64,000 nucleotides of DNA from Cristatella mucedo (lineage: Eukaryota; Bryozoa; Phylactolaemata; Cristatellidae): the NCBI GenBank assembly GCA_009760855.2, contig WPIO01000001.1, positions 18,439,501 through 18,503,500 on the forward strand, given 5' to 3'. The notes under the pieces are model-generated. The model was given only the letters and a program-made list of their open reading frames with translations, had not been told where the DNA came from and ran no database searches. The translations under genes were made by a program, and so were the position numbers. How positions within the stretch are numbered: the stretch's first letter is position 1; each line of letters begins with the position of its first letter. Shown one piece after another: positions 22,501 through 36,700 of the stretch.

Positions 22501-23919
22501 GGCGCTCGCCTTTGACGACCGATGGTGTGGGCTCAAGCCCTGAGGCATATGTCTAGCACCAGAATAGAGATCAAGTTCTCGTAGGTCGTTATGAATTATA
22601 ATGTATGTATATTTATTTCACCAGGTGAGTAAGCCGCGTGATTTATCACACTGCACTGCGTATGATCCATCTTAAAGTTTCGACTTTTCAAAGGAATGGG
22701 AGCACGCAACATAATCAAGTACTATTTGCTGGATTGTCAGTTGCTGGGATTACTGCTAGCTTCCCTTATTTAGCTGAACCCATAATGTGCTGCCTTTATT
22801 CAGTACCGGCTGTACTGACCTTGTCCATTGAAGTGCCAAGCTTTTCTTCTGATAATACTGTACAATGACGGTATGTGCATGCAGTGAAAAGATATGCTGA
22901 CATCGTCGTGATAGCATTTTGCTCCAAATGACTGCAAAGCCTAGCTGCTACATTTGGTCTGAATCTGTTCTAGGCTCATGTATTTTAGAGTTAAGAGTTT
23001 GTGGGCTGACTCTAATGTATTCATTACTCTCGAGCTTTTAGCTCACCATAAGGCATGCACTACCGTGATGATGGCGTCATCTTCGTTTAAAGGAAATTAA
23101 AGATGCTAGAAAGATCAGAAATCAAATTCTTACCAACTTTGAGTTGGCATCCGAGCCGGGCATTGAGGATGGTGAAAGACATCGACTGAACCACGTGGTC
23201 ATTGTAGGCGGAGGGCCCACTGGCGTTGAATTCGGGGCAGAGCTGTATGATTTCGTCGTACAAGTAAGGACTCTTGTTGGATATGATTAGATATGATTAT
23301 GCCGTGGGATGTGGAAAACTTGTTTGAAAATGTGCTGTATATCACTAAGTTCGATATGTAGTGCTACGTTGTCACTGATTTATTTGCTAAACCATCGAAG
23401 CCTGTATCAGCTACCTTAATATCAACTACTTATCTTTGTTGGAGTAATTTTTTGATCGGCAGTTCCAATTGCAGTGAACTCAGGGTATACTGAACCTTCT
23501 AGGACCAAAAAAGAGTCATTATGCAAAGTTGGTTGCATCTGGAGTGAACAAATAACAAGCTGCTGTGTCGAAATTGATTCCCAGTAAACAGTAATACCAT
23601 GTTAAGTTTGTTACTATAACCATTGTTTGTTCAGCTGTTTAATGATTGACTTTTATATTATACAGTTGGCACCATTGTTTTAAAAAGATCCCGGGTCTTG
23701 CTACTCTGTTAAAAGCTTTCAAGCGCCTAGCTCATAGATTAAACCAGTCACCTGTAAGCTGTCGCAAACACTTGGTTTTGAAAACTTTTTTAGGCATCAA
23801 TTTTACGATATTATTGGGATTGCCTCAGTCATCTAAAGCTGGCTGTACCGAGCTCAGGTGGAGCTCGGTGTGGATCCTTTAGCCACTATGCATATCTGCC
23901 TTTTCTTCCCCTCTCTGTA

Positions 23920-23961
<42 letters not shown>

Positions 23962-26900
23962 CTGTCTCTTTCTCTCCCTCTCACTTGGTTCCTCCTTCAG
24001 CCTCCACGTCTCTCTTTCTGTCTCTCTTGCTTTTGCTTGCTCGATCACACACATAAGAAAGTTAAAAGTTTTCTGCAAAAGCCCATCCATCCACAAAGTG
24101 CAGCCTGCTTCACTAACGGCATTCGCGTTGCCACAGATGATAGGACTCTGTTAAATTTTGAGATTCAAAGTGTTCGTTGTTGAAGCCTGTAATTGAGCAG
24201 TATTTCTTCCGCCAGTCATCTTGGCAAGTCCACCAACCTTTCCTTTGAGCAGTGCTTCACTTAGATTTGGCAAAGAGTGACTGCCAGGAGCAAGCTGCCC
24301 GGTAGCCGGGCTGGTGGTCTGCTGCCTGACAGCATCGTTCCTTGCACCCCTGACCGTGTGCAGTTTTTAAAGTCCTGCTTATTTTAGGATGTTAGCCGGC
24401 TGTACAGGACTCAGAAAGCAAAAGTCAGGGTGACGTTAATCGAAGCCAACAGTATTCTATCAGCATTCGATACAAGGCTACAGCAATACGCTGAGAAAAA
24501 GATAAGGCAGCGAGATGGATTTGAACTTGTAAAATCAACCGTTAACGGTATGTTGGCATACTGGTTGCCCTCTCATGCTCCTCATAGTTGTTCACTCCAG
24601 ATCACGAATTTCATGCATACATCGAATATACCTCCATGTATACATTGCTCACAGCAGACGGTTGCTATGTTGTGCAAAGTGGACCTGTTAGCTGCACTTG
24701 CTTTAATCCATTAACTACACTTGCCTTCCATAGAGCTGCATTATCTTTTCTCTTGGCTTGCCGGTGACTGTATTCGGTTCCCGACTTACTTTTTTTGCTT
24801 TGTTTTATCCTTTGGAAATGCAGCTAGTGTGTTTTATTCTTCAGTTCTCTGTAGTAGTGTGCTCAGACCTGAGCAACTTTGGGACAAAATCGGTAGCCAG
24901 CAACATACAGCTTAATTTTAACTTAATTTTGCGTAATTTAAGAGAATTGGTCGACATAGAGTCACGTATAGCAACCACGTTAGTAGCTTCCATCCGAGAT
25001 TAGTGTGAAAAACAGGTATATCAGAGTGTCATTGGCGTCTCACGGGCTTAATTACAAACACAATGTATATTGTATTGATGGATAACAACAGTAGAACTAG
25101 GAGAGATCCCGTTTGTTACTTTGATTTCCGTAGTGCACTTCGGGAAATAATTGACTTGGTTTGACTCACATGTTATATCTTCCCTCCCTGTAGTTTCTAC
25201 TCTTTAGTACCAAACGATATATTTCTTTTGCAGCGACATCTGGCACATCCTTTGTCCACTGTCCTGAGCTGCTATTTCCATGCTACTCACCTTCTCGACT
25301 GCCCTTCTGACTCAGCTATGCTTCCCACTTTCTCTTGCTTTCGTGAGATGAAGTCTATCGGTTACCATATGTGAACGTAAAGCCATTTGGGCTTGAGTGC
25401 ACTATAGAAAACTCTCTTGTGTAACACAAACTTAAGCATTTCGGCTTTGTGGAGTTACAGACGGAGATAGCCAGATGTACATATCACCAAAAAAAAACGA
25501 TCGGAATAGCATAACAGTGGACAGAATGAACTGAATTTAATGTATCTCCATCTGACTGCTCAGCCTCATTTGTAATGAAAAGGATTTTTTTTTAAGTGGC
25601 TGGCAAAGTTACTTACAGATTAAAATAAAAACCTTTGCTGTGGGGGCTCTTGGCCATTGGATCAGACACGACGGATCAGAATAATGCCTTCTCGGACTTT
25701 CTGGTGCACCTGTACAAGTTTTGCATTGGAAATCATTGGCATCGCCCTGTGCACATGTCCTGAAGGATCTGTCTGGGATTCTGTCTGCTGGATGCTTTCA
25801 GATGAGATGCCTTGATCAATTTGGCCAATAATAGCCAGTAATCGGTTAACCCGCTGCCTCTTGAAAGTGTGACCGTCTTTGGATTACAAGCTGCCAATGG
25901 TGACAATAAGCATCGAGTGTTCAACAATGAAATGTAGAACACTGTGCTTACTAGATCAACTTGCTGAGTGTCAAATATCTATTAACAAAACCTAACTGCT
26001 ATGCTTGCTTTGATGGTCGTTATGTTTGCCCTACAACCACTGTCAAAGATCGTATGCCATGTGTGCTTCTTCTATGCAGCTTCGATCTGATCATTAGCAC
26101 ACATCACAGGCAGGGATTTTTGCCGTCTGTACACCTGCATTGCAATTGTATGTACGCAGGGGTACTCTATCTCTCATTCCGTCTTGCTTCGTTGGCGTCT
26201 TTCAGAATTCATATTTGTTTCAATGTAGTAGAGTACTTGCTGTCACTTAGGTCAGCCACTGCACTAGTATAGACCAGGTGATTCAGTAGCCTCATTTAAT
26301 GTATTGGCAGAAATCCTGAGCTGCTATCATTTCTGCTTGCAGTGTGCAATAAAAAAGGGTTTGAAGTACGAGCACCTTACCCCTAGGCTAGACCACAGCC
26401 AAGATCCAAAGTTTAGTTATCAATTCTAGCTGCACCTCTAATCTTATTAGTGCCTATTCTTATCGTTGGTATCTTTTGAACTTATTTTTTTTTCAGCCCT
26501 ATATGACTTCTGACCCCGCTTAAAGCTACAAAAAAAATACAAAGTAGTGATACGTATTGGTGATGTGATGCAAGGATCTCACCTAATTGTCCTTTCTGGG
26601 TCTAAGCATGCGGATAAGGTGCTTACATTTCACGACCCAGGTTGTAGGTTCGGTCCTGTATGTAGCAGGCAATTTTTTATTGCCACTGCAAGCATGAGTG
26701 ATAGCCGCTGCGGCTCTTCTGCCCCTATATAAGTGAGGCTGGTTAATCAGCTAAACTTTACTAAACAGCTAGGCTCCTCTGTCATGAACATAGCAGTTGC
26801 CACATCACACCACTTCTCGACGATCTGCACTGGCTCCCAATCAAGCAGTGTATCGACTTCAAGGATATGTCACTTACTTGTGTGTCCCTTCAGTCTCTGG

Positions 26901-27712
26901 CTCTAGCCTACCTATCAGAACTACTCCCCCATCAGGTGAAGAATCATACTACCCACTGTTCTGACTCAAATCGTTTAGCCACACCTCGTATGAACCTCAA
27001 AGCCGTTTGAAACCGTGTCTTTAGTTCGTATGGTCCCAAAGCCTGGAGCCCACTGCCGATGCGCTTAACAATGTCCCTTGACATGACTAAATTTAAAAAG
27101 AAGCTTAAAACGCACATGTTTGTTACACCATTAATTGGGCCTTTGCCATTCGTCTTTCGTGTGCATAAGCCTGGTCACACTGCACCTCCGGATGTTACCA
27201 CCAATCATTTGGTAATGCTTTCTATACAACATTTACAAAGTGCCTAGAAAGAGATTCAGTTCTCTGAGGGTGCTATTCAAATGTATTATTATTATTAGCT
27301 TTGCCAGTGCCAGGGCACATGATAAGAAATGGCATGCACTGTATATGTTGACTGCAGCTGCACATCAGAGCAGGTGCCCTGGTATTTGTAGTCTGGTAAC
27401 TAACTCGGTTTTGGCTGTCGAGATGCTTTAAAAACCAGGAACAACCAAATTGTTGGCACATTCAGTATTGAAGTCATAACAATTAAAATAAAATTATATA
27501 TAGGTACCTGACCCGATAAGATTACAAAGAGTTCTCCTGTACATGTGGTCAGGTATAGTTTACGGAGCCTTTGGGCTTACTCACTTAGCTTCTCAGTCTT
27601 TTTTTGCTTTTCCACCTGTTTGTTTTTCTATATTAGTTGGTGTGTCATTGCCTTTAATTTTAAAGGTTTTTGACCGAATCAGATCATCGGTGTGCTCATA
27701 TGCGTGCACCAT

Positions 27713-27752
<40 letters not shown>

Positions 27753-30700
27753 ATGCCTTCATGCTTGCGCCTGTGTGCCTCCTTTATCAAATGGATAGCT
27801 GTGGCCTTCGGCAGGCAGCACTGGCGTGACTGATATGTCTTTCATTGCACGGCTATCTACAGAGGTCACTGCTCGAAGTGTCCGACTTTCGGATGGTACC
27901 GTTATACCATGCGGGCTCGTTGTCTGGAGTGCCGGTGTAGCACCACGTCCATTCACGCAATCGCTGCCTTTTCTCAAAAGACGAGGACAAGTGAGTGAAC
28001 TCGAGACACTTGGTTTGCTGATCCTCTGCACTCTGCTGTTCGTTGTGCGGGTTATCGTCGTGGCTTGAACGTCATGCGGGCAGACTCAGACAGAGTGGTA
28101 ATTAAAGAACAGTGCTTTTAGCCCGGTATGCTGTCAGGCAAGCATGTGCAAATGCTTGATGCCTACTTTCAGCTGCTGAACATTGCAGATGAATGCTTAG
28201 CTTGAGCGATACCACCAGCCAAGTCAGTATATTTTCTGTACACCCTGTCTAGCGATCAGCACTCCTTGCTACTCTTCCTGCCTTTATGGCTGTTGCAACA
28301 ATCGGTAGAGAGGGTTGTCTGTTGTGAACGATACATGTGGCCACAGTAACCTCTTCTCACCGACCTGCACTTGTTCTCTATCAAGTAGCATATCAACGTC
28401 AAGGTTCTGTCAATCACTTTTAGGTCGCTTTATTCTCCAGCCGTGGATCATGTATGTGAATCTTCTCATAGTGCAATCAGGTTAATTGAATCTGGTCGTT
28501 TATCTATGCCTGTAATCTATCTCAAATTCTCTGGAGACCGTATCTCCAGCTCGTTTGCTCCCAGCCACAGCTCGCAACTAATACTAATTTATTTATAAAT
28601 TAAATTACTTATAATTTATTATATAATGTATATAATTTAATAAATTATTATAAATTACTAATTTATTTATTTATTTTTATTTAATACTAATGCTAATTAA
28701 CTAATACTAATACTAAATTAATACTACGACATCCACTGACTTTAAGTACTAGATGATTTAACAGCCTCTTTTGTATAGTGACAGAAGAGCCTTTGGGGCT
28801 ATCACCACCGCTTGCAGTGGCGATAAAGGATCGCCCACCGCAGGATTAGAACCCACGACATCGGGACCGAGGTCGTGAAAAGCAACCGCCTTACCTAGTG
28901 CGCCATCACGGCTGACGACATTTAAAAAGAAACTGAAGACCACCCGTTCCTGACAGCATTTGCTCCATCTCCGAGTTAATTGTCTTCTATTTGCTTACAG
29001 TTTCTGAAGTTTTGCATCAGTAATAGGTCGGCATTCCTCATTTCTTGCATATGTCAAATGAGTAGCTGTAGTTCTCTCAGGGTGCTATGCAAGTGTTTTA
29101 TTATTTCTTATTATGCCACTCAGCACCTACCGTTAACTCACTGTGTCATTGTCTGAACTGATCAGTCGTAGTGATTCGGTGATATGCACAAGCTCGGAAT
29201 CAGGTAATGGCTAAATTTTTTCTTTCCCGTAGCCCGAGGTCCTATTGTGCTTGCAGTCCACCTGTGGCTCGGCGATCTACTCTGCTCTCGCTCTGCTCTA
29301 ACAGACTGAGCCGATGCCGACCCTTCAGTGCACTATAGTCACTGAATGCTTCTAGAATATCTAGTTAAGACCTGGTACGAGTCTGCTAAAAGTCGAGAAC
29401 AAGGAAAACTGTTTGAGGGTTCGATGTTGTCTGCACCATGACCCTGACCCTGACCTTGTCCGTGCTATACTGTCACGTGCACGAACGCAAGTGACTTCAG
29501 CTTGCAGCTACTGCTGTTGCCGTTACGAGAGCAGCAGCAGCAGCTGCTCTCAGCTGCAGCCTCGGCCGAGGACAGCAGTCATCGAGCGCTGTGTGCTCAC
29601 CGGTGATATCGGTGTGCTTGCCTGTCTGCTGTTACTGCTGATCGTTCATGCCTCGTTTCACTGCTGCTAACGCATGCACTGCGCTGCTTGTGCTTGTGCA
29701 CTGCCCGACCATGGCGTGCGTGCGGCACTGTCTGCTCTGCTCGCTGTTGAATATGTGCAGTCAATGTTCTAGCATATTTTGTTCACTCCTGGCTTAAAGA
29801 AGAGGGAGAACTAAATGCACCAGTAATTAATGAAATATACTCATACACACTCACATATACTTCTTATAGGACAGCAAACATTAGGATCTAGTATGCTGCA
29901 AAGGAAAAAATGTGTGGACTGGACATTTTCTGTAGGAATGGCTGCCAGGGCTCATTGTGTTAGTTTCGGCACGGAAGGGGAGGGGTAGTTTGACCCCCTC
30001 CCTACCCCGAGTTCTGCAATCTGCAGTCTGCAAAGAAAAAAATGTGCTGTTTAGAGAAGGCTTAAGACTTCCGATTGTAAATGAAGCCTAAGGCCTGAGT
30101 TCAAGGTGGAGAACAGTCTAGCGTATCTCCTAATTCGTCGAAGGAGTTGTGTAGTGGGAACCAGTGGCAAAGCTGGGATATCCATCTATCCACGGAGCAA
30201 GTCCTGCAAAATGCATATGTAGGGGGAGCATATGTAGGGGGAGCAAGATGAGCAAGACTTTCAAGTGCTCTAGTTCAAGTATACTGGTTCCCACGTCACA
30301 CCACTTCTCGCCGACCTGCACTGGCTACCAGTCAAGCAACGGATTGACTTCAAGGTTTTGTCGCTCACTTTTAGGTCACTTCATTCTTTGGCTCCAGCCT
30401 ATCTCTCAGATCTACTCCCCCACTAGGCCACGCATCGTACCACCCGCTTTTCGGAATCCAACAGTCTACCAATACCTCGTACAAACCTCAAATCCTTTGG
30501 GGACCGTGCATTTAGTTCGTATGCTCCCAAAGCCTGGAACTCCCTCCCGACTTGCGTCAGAACATCCCCTGACTTGACCACACTTAAAAAGAACTTAAAA
30601 ACACACCTATTTAGGACAGCATTTCATGGGTTCCTGTGATTCGTCCTTCATGTGCTTGTGTGTGCTGACACTGTGCATGCTGCCACTAATCACATTTGCA

Positions 30701-33700
30701 TGCTGACCTAGTGCATGTCACCTCTAACCATGTTATTCATGTTGTTTGTTTATCAAGCATGATTTTACTCACCATTCAATTGCATTTCCCTTTGCAGTAA
30801 ATGTAAAGCGATTGAAAGAGATTGAGTTCTCTGAGGGCGCTTTATCAAGTGCATTATTATTGTTATTGTTATTAAGTATGCAGGGCACCTGTAGTTAATG
30901 AAAAATTGCAGGTCATGTTGTTTATTCGGCACGAACTCAGCTGTTGCTTATCGAGAGGAATTAAGACATAATTTTGTCGTCAGTGACGGTTGGGGGTGTG
31001 TGTGGCGGGCGGCCCAGGTCGCCTCCCCGCCGTAGAGGGTGCAAATGACCCACTGCCCCTGGCTCCACCACTGGGGAAAACCCTAAGGATTTGCTTGTGC
31101 TCTACCAGTCCGTCTATTGGCGCCCACATTTACCTTACCTTCACCATAGTGGTGAAGCAATCAGCGCTTGCCACACTATCTTGTTATGAGGATTGCTGTT
31201 CACAATAATTACAAATAAGACAGGTGCACATTATAGCCCAGAAACAAAATTATGTGAGTTCGGCAGAGGCAATGCTAAATGGACTCTAAAGCTAGTTGTT
31301 TGACTCTAATTTGTGTACCAGTAGTACTGAATTCATTCAGTTTAAACCTTTGCGATACACTACTATGGCAATTGCATCATGCTGTATTGAGATGTGCTGG
31401 CTTTCACCAAGAAGTTTTCTTCATCCTGATCATTATTCAGAATTTGCATTTCTAACGTGCTCTCAAGCCAAACGATTCATGTTGGCATGATGCTTTTGTT
31501 GAATAGCAAGCTCCTTAAAACGCCTGTCATGCATTTGCCTCCTACTTAGTATCTGCTTTATTTGTGTGCCGTTTGTAGCTGCTGACTGATCGCCATCTGA
31601 GAGTAATTGATGGTGGAATAAATGACGTGTTTGCAATAGGAGACTGCGCTGACATTGAAGACATGCCTCTTCCTTGCACAGCTCAGGTATTTAGAATTTT
31701 TTGCATGACGTATATATGTAACGTAGTATTCGTCTGGTCTGCCATTGGTAATCTGCTGTCTGGTCGTCTGGTTATCTGCTGTGGCCCACAAAGATTCGGT
31801 AGCATGACAGATGTAGATTGTGATGAGATGCTGCATGGTCATTGCACCTCGGCACCTTCGACTAGCATACAAGCTTCTTCACGTGTCTGTGCTAAATTTG
31901 CTTAGGATCAAAGCATCTGGTGCTCCATGTAATCCACCGTAAAGAAAAAACTCGTTATTTTGTCTTAAGTCACTGTATTTGTGTTCACTTCAGCCCAATT
32001 TTCGTTCTGAGCTAAAAGTGCTGTGACCTTTTTGTTCACTCCGTTTTGACTAAAAATAGATACAGAGCACCAGTCACAATGTGATTACCAGAACTCAGCT
32101 TGATTTTTTCACGACATTAGTGCACCACATTACAAATTTTTATTGGAACACTTATTCATCTTCATTGACGAGATGATCGGGAGTACTTGCCCTGCTAGAA
32201 GCACGAGAGTCATTTATGTCAGCGCTAGAGCAGGTCAGCTGCTTGCAGTCAGTGGTGGATGGTAGTCGGGTTGGACATGGCCTGCTATTACATGGAGAGA
32301 ATGAGCAAGATGCAAAGTAGATACACAGTATGTAGTCTGTAATCTGTGCCATGCTCTTGGTCATGCAGAGATGGGACAATAATAATAATATAATACTAAA
32401 GCATTCGAATTGTACTCTAAGAAACCAAATCTCTCCGTAGGCACTTTAGTACAAATGTGCTGGAAAGGCAGCACGGTAAGTGGTTAGTGAAAGCATTCAC
32501 ATTTTCAGCATGCATTATTCACACAAAAGATAATTCGTCCGGTCGGAGCAACTGTGAGGAACGGATGAGTTTTTGCTTCTTTTTAAATGTCGTCAAATCA
32601 GTTGGCAGTGAGTTCCAGGATTGGGCAGTATACGAACTAAAGGTGTGGTTGCATAAGGATTTGAGGTAAGTTCGAGTCCTAGCTAAACGACTTGAGTAAG
32701 AAGAGAGGGTGACACAATGCATAGCCTGATTAGGAAGTGGGCAATACTAATTGACCACTGCAAGTAGAATTATAGCCCCTGCAGCTGTCCTTCGGCTATA
32801 TAAATGAGGTCGTTGAATCTGCTGATCTTTACTTTTAAGGTACCTAAGAGCGAGTGAAGAGTGATAAAGTTGATACGCTGCTTGATGGGGAGCCGATGCA
32901 GATCGGTGAGAAGAAGTGTAACGTGAGAGTTGCAACGTTCAGTGCAGATAAACTTAGCTGAAGAGTTTTGCAGCAATTGTATTTTTCTTGTTGTAAAAGG
33001 CAAGAAGACCTGCAAGATGTAAATTGCATAAGCCTAGGTTAAATGTCACAAATGCAAGGTCAAAGCTTGGCTGTGGTATCTTAATGTAAACTACTGTGCT
33101 TAGTAGATGTAACTTTCAGTGTTTTCTATTTAGTGGGCAAGGTGTTCTTAGTTGCCTCACTTTTAACGGAAGCTTGAAGGCAGCATCATCTGTGAAAGTG
33201 CTTGCAAGATCATCCGCATTCAATCATCATTAGCTATTATGATACCATGAAGAAAACCGGAAGCATGCATGCCAGTATCTCCGACTACAGTCCTTCGTCA
33301 GCGCTCCTCCATGGTGTGCTTCCACCCAATAGGCAAGGGTGCCCGAATTCATAACTAATGAAGAGAAGTGTCTGTTAGCCTCAATTGTAATAGTACTCAG
33401 CAGTCCTACACCGATTGGTGCAAAGGCTTTCAATAAAATATCGAGCAGGTTGACCTTAAATCAAGCAGTATTGCAAAGCACGGGTCTATTCTGTGTCGAT
33501 TTGGCTTGTGCATGATTTCACTTGACTTTAGAGCTAATCACTCCACACAGTCAGCATTGCTTCGGGTGTACAACGACCTACTTAGGAAGGCAGACATGGG
33601 TAGAGTGTCTCTGCTTGTTTTGCTCGGTCTTTCGGCAGCTTTTGATACTATCGATCCCCAAATTCTTCTTGAGTGCCTCTCATTCCGCCTTGGCATCACT

Positions 33701-36700
33701 GGCACTGCTCTGCAATGGTTCAGATCCTATCTCAGTGGGAGACTCCAGAGTATTGATGTGAATGGACCAAGATCATCCGAGGCACTTCTGAAATATCGGG
33801 TATCTCAGAGCTCCGTGCTAGGCCCGGTTCTTTTCATGGTTTATACTTTCCCTCTTGCCGATGTGATTGCTAAGCACAATCTAGGCTTGCACTTCTATGC
33901 GGATGACACTCAGTTGTATCTTTGCTTTGATCCCTCCCAGCCTTTGAGCACCTCGAATTCTCTCAACTCCCTTGCTGCATGTATTGATGATATCCGCACA
34001 TGGATGATAGCAAATTTTCTTAAAAAAAAGATGATACAACTAACTTACTAGTTAAGGGCTAACCAAGTGTGAATCAGAAATTGGAAAGGCTAATGCTCAA
34101 AATCTGCTCTGCCAGCATATCTGCCAGCATATCCTGTTGAATCTGCGAAATCTAGGTGTCCTGTTCCAAAGTAACCTTTCGTTAGACGACCATATCAGCT
34201 CCACAATCAAGTCTGCCTACTTTCAGCTACATAACATTGCTAAAATTTGGGCTTGTTTAGATAAGGATACTACATCTAAGTTGGTCCATGCATTTGTAGC
34301 ATCCCGTCTTGACTTGAATCTGATAAGGTATTTTTTATCTCCCATATTTAGGCCTCACCGGCCTCTGATACTGCAGTGAACGGACTCAGCCTCGATTCTT
34401 GTATTCCTTGCGCTTCAATGTTGACATGCACCTACGTGCATTGTACTCTATTGTACTGCTCCTTCACTAAACATGCTTGCTCTTTGTTTCAGGTGGCTGA
34501 GAGAAAGGGCCGATACCTTGCAGCCTATCTGAATGGCAAAAAGACCGAACCATTCAAGTTCCAAAGCATGGGCATGCTCGCGTACATTGGCGATTTTAAA
34601 GCTGTGGGGGACACGCCAGTTCTTAAGACACAAGGTAATGCTGCTATTGCTACATTACCCCATTTCTCACCTTTGACCTGCACTGACTCCCCATCGAGCA
34701 ACGTGTTGACTTCGAAGTTTTTTCACTCACTTTTAGGTCCCTTCATTTTCACGCTTCCAGCCTATCTATCCGAACTACTTTGCAATCATGCCAGGCATCG
34801 TACCATTTGCTACTCCGACTCAAGTTGTTTAACTCTGCCTCGAACCAACCTTAAATCGTTTGGAGGCAGTGCCTGTAGTTTGCATTCTTCCAAAGCCCGG
34901 AATTCACTGTCGACTGTCATTCCGACATCCCCTGGCTTAAAGACACTTAAAATGGAGCTAAAGCCACACCTGTTCCTCACAGCATTTGCTGGGTCCGTAT
35001 GAATGATCTTTTGTGTGCTTATGCACGCTGACGCTGTACATTTGTCACTAACCACACTGACATGCTTTCCTTACAGCACATGTAAAGTGCCTAAAAAGAG
35101 ATGCAGTTCTCTGAGGATGCTATAAAAATGTCTTAGTATTATTTATTCCCAACGTTGCCTTACGTGGCACTCGTTGAAATTTGTATCTTCATTTGTGCTT
35201 GAGTTGTTGCTGCTAAGTTACTACCATTCAGCCGACCATACTGCACACAGACTCAATCCTTGGTAGAACCGTGGGCTGCCATCAAAATTAATGCAGTTAT
35301 TTGCTTTTCTTTTGTTTTCTTGTGTTTCTTTTTGACGAGTCTCTTCATGTCTTGCAGCTCCTTCAGCAAAGGAGACACGTGGCTGAATTTCTTGGATTTG
35401 TTAGTAAACTTTTCAGCCATATTCCTCACCACCTGTAGAGGCTTAATTGCTTTTTTTTGCAAGGTCAGCCACAACTGAATTATATTAGTCCGGCTAGACA
35501 GAATCAGGGAGCTGGTAAGATCTTCAGACAGCTACGGCAGTAGCTAGTTCTCTTGGCTGAGAGTCGAACATGATGCTGTGAAAGTTATCTCCGGAATCAA
35601 ACTTTTAAATATTGTCAAAGAAGAAACCTAATTACGAGTACATGGCGACAGCCGTACTACTGCATCACCAATTAGAAGAGCAAAGTCTCTTAGTCCACCC
35701 ACAGGTTTATTGTTTCGTGGTATTAGGAGTTTGATTTTATTGTCATTAAGCTTAAGAGAATTGGCCCCGACAGCTGAAAACTAGCCAGCTAGGCAGTCAT
35801 TTGGTTTATCAGTCGCCGGAGCTGATGGTTTAAGTGCTACGTGTAGCTGGGTTTCATCGGCTTAGAAGTGATAGCCGATGCCACGGGGTTTATTCCTTTT
35901 CCGAGAGACTCCACATAGGAAGAGTAGCAAAGGGCCTATACTAGACTCAGTAGAACTCCATGGGTTCTGCTGGTGAGACTTAATCACAATACGACCGGGA
36001 CTGGAAGCGATCGAATAAGTATGATTTGAACCATACCAGAATCTCATAAGCTAGGCCGATTGCAGCTCTAAATTTTTCCAAGTCAGATACTGAGATCAAT
36101 AGTGTAGCCAACAGATCGAGTAAGACCAGGGCAGTGACGTTCCAATCATCTGGTGACAGCTACGTACTAGTGTCATTGGTGACTTTTAGTGAATGCATTT
36201 ACAGTAATCTACCGCCTATCAGCAGCTCATTCAACCCAGTATAGTTCATAATATATCAAAGCCAAAATATGAATGGTTCATTAATCTGAACAAAATAGTT
36301 GTTAATTAATCTGAGCCATAATAAATCTAAACTATTTTTTTGGAGCTGAGTGAAAACTCCCCCCTTACAGCAGCATCATTCATGCAATTAAAACCTCGTG
36401 TTTCAGTGGAAGCAGTCTAATGAACCACAGTGGATACTAGCGACTGCCCAATGTGCAGTGATGGCTCCTGGTTGATTAATAAATACAGAGCAAAATTCAA
36501 ATTCTGACCTACGGGGTCTGCTATGGCTTGGCTGCTTCATACCTAGTTAAACTGCTTCACCAGTTTTGGCCTTCGCCTGCCCTCAGGTTCATTGTGGACA
36601 ATATATTCGTGCACCTAAAGACCGTTGGCGACAGAAGCTTTTGCTTTGAAGGTCCCAGACAATGGATTTCACTTCCACAGTTATTGCACGACACCGGCTC

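Noticed and set aside
29413-29670. A Cys/Ser-rich open frame inside NDH-2 intron 5
   Set aside because: It has no homology, no splice signals and a composition typical of chance frames in G+C-rich DNA.
36501-36545. A possible NDH-2 last exon (GSAMAWLL before a stop)
   Set aside because: The true last exon at 37571 has the full LWRSAYL ... FGRDTSRF end and the right splice phase.
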